Part shown: positions 59,298 to 64,000 of the stretch, piece after piece
Position numbering within the stretch: position 1 is the stretch's first letter
How the letters are laid out: each line of letters opens with the position of its first letter
From: Jiangella asiatica
Lineage (GTDB): Bacteria > Actinomycetota > Actinomycetes > Jiangellales > Jiangellaceae
Assembly (NCBI RefSeq): GCF_004349065.1
Contig: NZ_SMKZ01000002.1
Span: forward strand, 208,160-272,159
Reading direction: 5' to 3'
DNA length: 64,000 nt
The notes under the pieces: generated by a model
Seen by the model: only the letters and a program-made list of their open reading frames with translations
The model's database searches: none
Told to the model about the DNA's origin: nothing
Translations under genes and position numbers: made by a program

Positions 59298-59416
59298 ATG
59301 GTGATGTCGCTGCTGTGCCGCCTGGGCTGGCACAAGTGGCAACGGCGGCCCTCGGACGACGGCAGTCGATACCTCGTTGCCGTCGCTGCGGAGAAGAAGG
59401 CGAAGTCGCCCGATGA
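59298..59416 (+). pseudogene. small zinc-ribbon-like protein, frameshifted
   Basis: MVMSLLCRLGWHKWQRRPSD, DGSRY in one frame is followed, after a one-base loss near 59373-59374, by RCRRCGEEGEVAR and a stop in another frame (cgt tgc cgt cgc tgc gga from 59375). Joined, this is the common small actinobacterial protein with CxLGxHxW and CxxCG. Read straight, the first frame runs on into the integrase remnant. Confidence 0.5.
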
Positions 59417-59444
59417 TCGGCGGCTGATCGCCGCTCGCGCCCGC

Positions 59445-59567
59445 GCATTCGGACAACCGGCGCGAGGGGCGCTCATCTATCGGCACGCCACGAAGGACCG
59501 CGACCACGCAATCGCCGATGCCCTTGAGGTGCTCGCGCCACGAGAAGGACGTTCACATGGCCGCTGA
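59445..59567 (+). pseudogene. tyrosine recombinase (integrase) C-terminal remnant
   Basis: GALIYRHATKDRDHAIADAL and the following EVLAPREGRSHGR match the last 40 residues of actinophage/ICE integrases (typically RAALIYQHATxxRDRxIADAL), including the Tyr nucleophile. It ends 15 bases from the 3' end of tRNA-Gly, exactly where an integrase gene sits in an element inserted at that tRNA. The rest of the gene is gone. Confidence 0.6.
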
Positions 59568-59581
59568 ACCGCGGTGAACAG

Positions 59582-59655
59582 TGGAGCGGGTGACGGGAAT
59601 CGAACCCGCATGACCAGCTTGGAAGGCTGGGGCTCTGCCATTGAGCTACACCCGC
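59582..59655 (-). tRNA. tRNA-Gly (anticodon TCC)
   Basis: Minus strand, 71 bases plus encoded CCA (59582-59584). Acceptor GCGGGTG/CACCCGC, D-arm AGCTCAATGGCAGAGC, anticodon arm CCAGCCTTCCAAGCTGG with TCC, T-arm GCGGGTTCGATTCCCGT. All stems pair. Confidence 0.97.
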
Positions 59656-59720
59656 ACTGGGGGCGTTCGCCCCGGTGGACCAGAGTACCCTGTCACCTGG
59701 CCTAGACTTGTCCGGGCACC

Positions 59721-59796
59721 CGGGGCGTAGCGTAGTGGCTAGCGCGCCTGCTTTGGGAGCAGGAGATCGCAGGTTCGAGTCCTGTCGCCCCGACCA
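59721..59796 (+). tRNA. tRNA-Pro (anticodon TGG)
   Basis: 76 bases with encoded CCA. Acceptor CGGGGCG/CGCCCCG, D-arm GCGTAGTGGCTAGCGC, anticodon stem CCTGC/GCAGG with loop TTTGGGA (anticodon TGG), T-arm CAGGTTCGAGTCCTG. Confidence 0.97.
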
Positions 59797-59801
59797 GCCC
59801 G

Positions 59802-59838
59802 CGTTCCTCGTAGCGAGACCGGCTCGCTACGCGGAACG
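59802..59838 (+). terminator. 16-bp stem-loop between tRNA-Pro and tig
   Basis: CGTTCCTCGTAGCGAG (59802-59817) pairs with CTCGCTACGCGGAACG (59823-59838), one mismatch, 5-base loop. Six bases after the tRNA; may end the tRNA transcript or act in the tig leader. Confidence 0.6.
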
Positions 59839-59873
59839 TGCCCGACACCATCCAGCACAGGAGACACGTCAGC

Positions 59874-61346
59874 GTGAAGAGCGTCGTCGAGACCCTCAAC
59901 CCGACTAGGGTCCGGCTCGCGGTCGAGGTTCCCTTCGCCGAGCTTGAGTCGAACATCCAGTCCGCGTACAAGCGGATCGCCGCCCAGGTGACGGTGCCGG
60001 GCTTCCGCAAGGGCAAGGTGCCGCCGATGGTCATCGACCAGCGGATCGGCCGCCCGGTGGTACTGGAGGAGGCGGTGAGCGAGGCCATCCCGCAGATCTA
60101 CCGCGACGCCATTCGCGAGAACGAGCTGACGCCGCTGGCGCAGCCCGACATCGACCAGCCGCAGTTCGGTGACGGTGAGGACCTCAAGTTCACCGCCGAG
60201 GTCACCGTCAAGCCGAAGATCACCCTGCCCGAGTGGGAGGGTCTCGAGGTCCAGGTCGACGACGTCGAGGTCACCGACGACGACATCAACGAGCGGCTGG
60301 ACGCACTGCGGGCCCGCTTCGGCACGCTGGTGACGGTGGAGCGGGCGGCCGCGGACGGCGACTTCGTCCAGATCGACCTCAACGCCACCAAGGACGGCGA
60401 GCCGGTCGAGGGTGGTCAGGCCAGCGGCGTGTCGTACCAGATCGGCCGGGGCGGCATGATCGACGGTCTGGACGAGGCGGCGACGGGGCTGTCGGCCGGC
60501 GAGTCGGCGACGTTCAAGACGACGCTGGTCGGCACCCACGACGGCGAGGACGTCGACTGCGAGGTCACGGTCACCGCCGTCAAGGAGCAGCAGCTGCCCG
60601 AGGTGGACGACGAGTTCGCCCAGCTGGCCAGCGAGTTCGACACGCTGGACGAGCTGCGCGACGACGTTCGCGAGCAGGCGCTGAACCGCAAGCGCATCGA
60701 CCAGGCGATGGCGGCCCGCGACAAGGTGCTCGACCTTCTGCTGGACAAGGCCGGCGAGGTCCCGGTGCCCGAGGAGCTGGTGGAGTCGCAGATCGAGAGC
60801 CACTTCGCCGACGGCCACGGCGACGACGAGCACCGCAGCGACTTCGAGAAGCAGCTGCGTCGCAGCCTGGTCTCCCAGTTCGTGCTGGACGACCTCGTCA
60901 AGGACCAGAACATCGAGGTTTCGCAGGACGAGCTGAGCTCGTACATCATCCAGCAGGCCATGTCCTCGAGGGTCGACCCCAACGAGCTCGCGCAGCAGCT
61001 GGTCGACCAGGGCAACCTGCCCTCGGTCGTCGCCGACGTCGCCCGTGGCAAGGCGCTGGCCCTCGTCGTCGAGAAGTCCAAGGTCACCGACGCCTCGGGG
61101 AACGTCGTCGAGCTGAACCGGCTGCGTGAGGACGGTACGCTCGCCGAGCCCGGCGAGCTCGAGGACGGCGCACCGGCGGCGCCGATCGGCGACTCCTTCG
61201 AGTTCGCCGAGATCGACGACGCCGAGACGACGGCCGAGGCCGGCGCGGAGCAGAGCGCCGAAGCCAGTGCCGACGCCGACGGCAGCACCGACGCGAAGGT
61301 CGAGGCCGACGCCGTCGAGAACGGGGACGACGACACCAAGGCGTGA
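59874..61346 (+). CDS. tig: trigger factor
   Basis: 490 residues from GTG (VKSVVETLNPTRVRLAVEVP), AGGAGA upstream. Ribosome-binding domain with GFRKGKVPPMVIDQRIGR (the GFRxGKxP signature), PPIase FKBP-like domain (about 150-240: GDFVQIDLNATKDGEPVEGG, GMIDGLDEAATGLSAGESAT), then the helical chaperone arms. The C terminus (about 430-490) is a long acidic, Ala/Glu/Asp-rich tail, common in actinobacterial trigger factors. Folds nascent chains at the ribosome exit. Followed by a strong terminator. Confidence 0.97.
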   Translation: MKSVVETLNPTRVRLAVEVPFAELESNIQSAYKRIAAQVTVPGFRKGKVPPMVIDQRIGRPVVLEEAVSEAIPQIYRDAIRENELTPLAQPDIDQPQFGDGEDLKFTAEVTVKPKITLPEWEGLEVQVDDVEVTDDDINERLDALRARFGTLVTVERAAADGDFVQIDLNATKDGEPVEGGQASGVSYQIGRGGMIDGLDEAATGLSAGESATFKTTLVGTHDGEDVDCEVTVTAVKEQQLPEVDDEFAQLASEFDTLDELRDDVREQALNRKRIDQAMAARDKVLDLLLDKAGEVPVPEELVESQIESHFADGHGDDEHRSDFEKQLRRSLVSQFVLDDLVKDQNIEVSQDELSSYIIQQAMSSRVDPNELAQQLVDQGNLPSVVADVARGKALALVVEKSKVTDASGNVVELNRLREDGTLAEPGELEDGAPAAPIGDSFEFAEIDDAETTAEAGAEQSAEASADADGSTDAKVEADAVENGDDDTKA

Positions 61347-61372
61347 GCCCCAGCGCCAGAGCAGCGAACCAG

Positions 61373-61425
61373 TGGATCAGGTGACCGATCGTGGCCGAAC
61401 CCAGCCACGTCGGTCACCTGATCCA
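61373..61425 (+). terminator. intrinsic terminator of tig
   Basis: TGGATCAGGTGACCGA then TCGTGGC (61373-61395) pairs with GCCACG then TCGGTCACCTGATCCA (61404-61425) with a single bulged T; 8-base loop; ATTTCT follows. Confidence 0.85.
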
Positions 61426-61534
61426 TTTCTGTCATCCCATCGGACCAGCTCACGACGGCGCCGTCCGCCGCGCCGCACGCCGTGAGCGAACACAGGCCAT
61501 GCGGCGGATGGGCGGCGGGACCTTCTTGGTTAAT

Positions 61535-61552
61535 GTCGTTGGCACCAACGAC
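61535..61552. promoter_or_regulatory. operator candidate upstream of clpP1
   Basis: GTCGTTGGCACCAACGAC, perfect palindrome (8-base arms, CA centre), 48 bases before the clpP1 GTG. It does not fit the CIRCE or HAIR heat-shock motifs. Confidence 0.5.
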
Positions 61553-61600
61553 GAAACGAACGGTCTCGACGACCAGTCCGAGCAAGTCAAGGAGATCACG

Positions 61601-62242
61601 GTGAGCACACGCCCCGAGACGTCGGGCCCGCACTTCATTCAGGCCCACACCCCGACGCCTGGTACGTCGATGGGTCTGGACGACAACGTCTACAGCCGGC
61701 TGCTGCGAGAGCGGATCATCTTCCTCGGTTCGGAGGTCCGCGACGAGAACGCGAACGCCATCTGCGCGCAGCTGCTGCTCCTGGCGGCCGAGGACCCCGG
61801 CCGCGACATCAACCTGTACATCAACTCGCCTGGTGGCTCGGTCTCGGCCGGCATGGCCATCTACGACACCATGCAGTACGTCAAGCCCGACGTCGTCACG
61901 GTGGCGATGGGCTTCGCGGCGTCCATGGGCCAGTTCCTACTGACGGCGGGCGCGCCCGGTAAGCGGTACGCGCTGCCCCACGCCCGCATCCTCATGCACC
62001 AGCCGTCCGGCGGCATGGGCGGCTCGGCCAGCGACATCCGCATCCAGGCCGAGGCGATGCTGCGCACCAAGAAGGAGATGGCAGAGCTGATCGCGCACCA
62101 CACCGGGCAGTCGGTGGAGCGCATCGAGGCCGACTCCGACCGCGACCGCTACTTCACGCCGCAGGAGGCGCTCGAGTACGGCTTCGTCGACCACGTGGTC
62201 GAGAGCGCCTCGCAGGTCTCCCAGGGCGGCGGCACGGCCTGA
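61601..62242 (+). CDS. clpP1: ATP-dependent Clp protease proteolytic subunit 1
   Basis: 213 residues from GTG at 61601, 6 bases after AAGGAG; an upstream in-frame extension would run through the palindrome and lacks a ribosome site. [60 protein letters not shown] (catalytic Ser in AASMG), [14 protein letters not shown] (catalytic His), and Asp in the [15 protein letters not shown] region. With ClpP2 forms the mixed ring of actinobacteria, fed by ClpX or ClpC1. Confidence 0.96.
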   Translation: MSTRPETSGPHFIQAHTPTPGTSMGLDDNVYSRLLRERIIFLGSEVRDENANAICAQLLLLAAEDPGRDINLYINSPGGSVSAGMAIYDTMQYVKPDVVTVAMGFAASMGQFLLTAGAPGKRYALPHARILMHQPSGGMGGSASDIRIQAEAMLRTKKEMAELIAHHTGQSVERIEADSDRDRYFTPQEALEYGFVDHVVESASQVSQGGGTA

Positions 62243-62301
62243 GGCGCACGCCGTCGCCGTCCCAACGACACCGAGCGAACACCGATAGAGGAGACCCCGC
62301 G

Positions 62302-62907
62302 ATGAACTACTACATCCCGCAGTGGGAGGAGCGCACCTCCTACGGCTACCGGCGTATCGATCCGTACGGGAAGCTGTTCGAGGAGCGCATCATCTTCCTC
62401 GGCACGCCCATCACCGACGACGTCGCCAACGCCGTCATGGCGCAGCTGATCTGTCTGGAGTCGATGGAGCCCGACCGCGACATCGAGATCTACATCAACT
62501 CGCCCGGCGGCTCGTTCACGGCCATGACCACCATCTACGACACCATGCAGTTCATCAAGCCGGACGTCCGGACGGTGTGCATGGGCCAGGCGGCGTCCGC
62601 GGCGGCCGTGCTGCTGGCGGCCGGCGCGCCGGGCAAGCGGCTGGCGGTCCCGAACGCCCGCATCCTGATCCACCAGCCCTACACCGAGGGCACCTACGGC
62701 CAGGCCAGCGACATCGAGATCCAGGCCAACGAGATCCTGCGGATGCGCGCGCTGCTGGAGAAGATGCTCTCCGACCACTCCGGCAAGAGCATCGACCAGG
62801 TGCGTCAGGACATCGAGCGCGACAAGATCCTGACCACGCAGGAGGCCATCGACTACGGCCTCGTCGACAGTTTCACGGCCTCGCGCAAGGCCAGCCTGGT
62901 CGGCTAG
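62302..62907 (+). CDS. clpP2: ATP-dependent Clp protease proteolytic subunit 2
   Basis: 201 residues, AGAGGAG upstream. [60 protein letters not shown] (catalytic Ser in AASAA), [15 protein letters not shown] (His) and [18 protein letters not shown] (Asp). Second half of the ClpP1P2 ring; co-transcribed with clpP1, 59 bases apart. Confidence 0.96.
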   Translation: MNYYIPQWEERTSYGYRRIDPYGKLFEERIIFLGTPITDDVANAVMAQLICLESMEPDRDIEIYINSPGGSFTAMTTIYDTMQFIKPDVRTVCMGQAASAAAVLLAAGAPGKRLAVPNARILIHQPYTEGTYGQASDIEIQANEILRMRALLEKMLSDHSGKSIDQVRQDIERDKILTTQEAIDYGLVDSFTASRKASLVG

Positions 62908-62925
62908 GGACCACGACGATGCACA

Positions 62926-62966
62926 CGACGGCCACGGGCGGCGGGGTTCCGCGCCCGTGGCCGTCG
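62926..62966 (+). terminator. stem-loop after clpP2
   Basis: CGACGGCCACGGGCG (62926-62940) pairs perfectly with CGCCCGTGGCCGTCG (62952-62966) around an 11-base loop; lies 18 bases after the clpP2 stop and 227 before clpX, so clpX may have its own promoter in 62970-63190. Confidence 0.8.
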
Positions 62967-63192
62967 CGTTCCCGCAGTTCGCGTCCGCCGGTCCGCGACG
63001 CGCCGGGAACGAACCGGCCCGCGGGTGCCCGTTTGTCGGCGCGACGTTGTACCGTCGAAGGCACGCAGGGCTCGCAAGGGCCGGCGATACGCACGACGTC
63101 GATTCGCGAGCGGGCCCGCAGCGCGCCGGCCCGCACCGCGGATCCTCGGCCCACCAGCCGAGATCGCACCAGAAGACGGAAGGACGTACCGC

Positions 63193-64000
63193 GTGGCACG
63201 CATCGGCGACGCTGACCACCTGCTCAAGTGCTCGTTCTGCGGCAAGAGCCAGAAACAGGTCAAGAAGCTCATCGCAGGCCCCGGGGTCTACATCTGTGAC
63301 GAGTGCATCGATCTGTGCAACGAGATCATCGAGGAAGAGCTCAGCGAGACCGCGGAGACCGGCGGGCTGTCCGAGCTGCCGAAGCCGCGCGAGATCTACG
63401 ACTTCCTCGAGGAGTACGTGATCGGTCAGGACGTGGCGAAGAAGGCGCTGTCGGTCGCCGTCTACAACCACTACAAGCGGGTGCGGGCGCGGCAGTCTGG
63501 TGCGGCCCGCGGGCACGGCCGCGACGAGGCGGTCGAGCTGTCGAAGTCGAACATCTTGTTGATCGGGCCGACGGGGTGTGGGAAGACGTATCTGGCGCAG
63601 ACGTTGGCGAAGATGTTGAATGTGCCGTTCGCCATCGCTGATGCCACGGCGCTGACCGAAGCGGGGTATGTCGGCGAGGATGTGGAGAACATCCTGTTGA
63701 AGTTGATCCAGGCGGCTGACTATGACGTGAAGAAGGCCGAGACGGGGATCATCTACATCGACGAGGTGGACAAGATCGCGCGGAAGTCGGAGAACCCGTC
63801 GATCACGCGGGATGTGTCTGGTGAGGGTGTGCAGCAGGCGTTGTTGAAGATCTTGGAGGGGACGACGGCGTCGGTGCCGCCGCAGGGTGGGCGGAAGCAT
63901 CCGCATCAGGAGTTCATCCAGATCGATACGACGAACGTGTTGTTCATCGTGGGTGGGGCGTTCGCGGGGTTGGATGACATCATCGGGCAACGGGTGGGCA
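63193..64000 (+). CDS. clpX: ATP-dependent Clp protease ATP-binding subunit ClpX, 3' end beyond window
   Basis: 269 residues visible from GTG, GGAAGGA upstream. N-terminal zinc-binding domain [36 protein letters not shown] (C4). AAA+ core: [40 protein letters not shown] (Walker A), [20 protein letters not shown] (Walker B) and [18 protein letters not shown], ending inside the sensor region near the RKH loop. Unfolds ssrA- and motif-tagged proteins into ClpP1P2. Confidence 0.97.
   Translation, partial: MARIGDADHLLKCSFCGKSQKQVKKLIAGPGVYICDECIDLCNEIIEEELSETAETGGLSELPKPREIYDFLEEYVIGQDVAKKALSVAVYNHYKRVRARQSGAARGHGRDEAVELSKSNILLIGPTGCGKTYLAQTLAKMLNVPFAIADATALTEAGYVGEDVENILLKLIQAADYDVKKAETGIIYIDEVDKIARKSENPSITRDVSGEGVQQALLKILEGTTASVPPQGGRKHPHQEFIQIDTTNVLFIVGGAFAGLDDIIGQRVG

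Noticed and set aside
62967..63192. Possible small gene between clpP2 and clpX
   Set aside because: Frames are Arg/Pro-rich without a ribosome site; more likely clpX leader/promoter.
2..64000. CRISPR array, prophage or complete insertion sequence
   Set aside because: No regularly spaced repeats, cas genes, phage structural genes or transposase found; only the integrase tail at 59445 and the palindromic elements hint at mobility.

Overview
High-GC DNA with GTG starts, many 4-base start/stop overlaps, paired ClpP proteases, a protein closely resembling mycothiol-dependent nitroreductase Rv2466c, an LLM/F420-type oxidoreductase and a PepN aminopeptidase point to an actinobacterium (Actinomycetota). 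A soil genus rich in carbohydrate enzymes, such as Jiangella, would fit, but genus is a low-confidence guess. The window is chromosomal: it ends in the housekeeping run tRNA-Gly, tRNA-Pro, tig, clpP1, clpP2, clpX.

Region 1 (2-11681, + strand) is a polysaccharide-degradation cluster: a 5'-truncated GH78 alpha-L-rhamnosidase, a remnant of a PL8 lyase, a secreted toroid-type protein with a C-terminal F5/8-type module, a secreted GH9-like protein, a secreted BNR/beta-propeller protein with the same kind of C-terminal module, a cytosolic GH88/GH105-type unsaturated uronyl hydrolase and an enolase-superfamily sugar-acid dehydratase. The last four are joined by 4-base overlaps. Together they suggest breakdown of a rhamnose- and uronate-containing glycan. 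Region 2 (11825-14547, -) pairs an M48 membrane metalloprotease with a conjugation-coupling-like ATPase, flanked by copies of a palindromic repeat. Region 3 (14952-24144) holds an amidase and LLM oxidoreductase, an IclR regulator, PepN, a frameshifted DsbA-like reductase, RpiB, a small conserved-looking protein, Nei2 DNA glycosylase and a SpoIIE-type phosphatase.

Region 4 (24344-27876) is a Tat-exported flavin amine oxidase with a Tat-exported RidA protein, a TetR regulator and a divergent cupin; the TetR/cupin intergenic region contains two mirrored operators. Region 5 (28126-35903) holds a YciI/ECF42-like pair, a second ECF sigma/anti-sigma-like pair with two matching promoters, and assorted small genes. 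Region 6 (36191-46762) is a divergent carbohydrate locus: two FGGY kinases, two closely similar DeoR regulators, a histidine phosphatase, a 2-hydroxyacid dehydrogenase, a CUT1 ABC importer without an ATPase and a glycerophosphodiesterase. Region 7 (46836-52873) has a TagC-like propeller protein, a GNAT/DUF3592/ArsR-SRPBCC operon, an alpha/beta-hydrolase remnant and a divergent FAD protein/LuxR pair. Region 8 (52916-59025) is a nucleoside salvage operon: LacI, ribokinase, CUT1-type ABC importer and nucleoside hydrolase. Region 9 starts with an integrase remnant abutting tRNA-Gly and ends with clpX running off the window.

A recurring feature is a family of intergenic palindromes whose arms begin with TGATCA. 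Several supply the stop codons of flanking genes, three share an unusual interior sequence, and one lies between divergent genes where a terminator is not expected.
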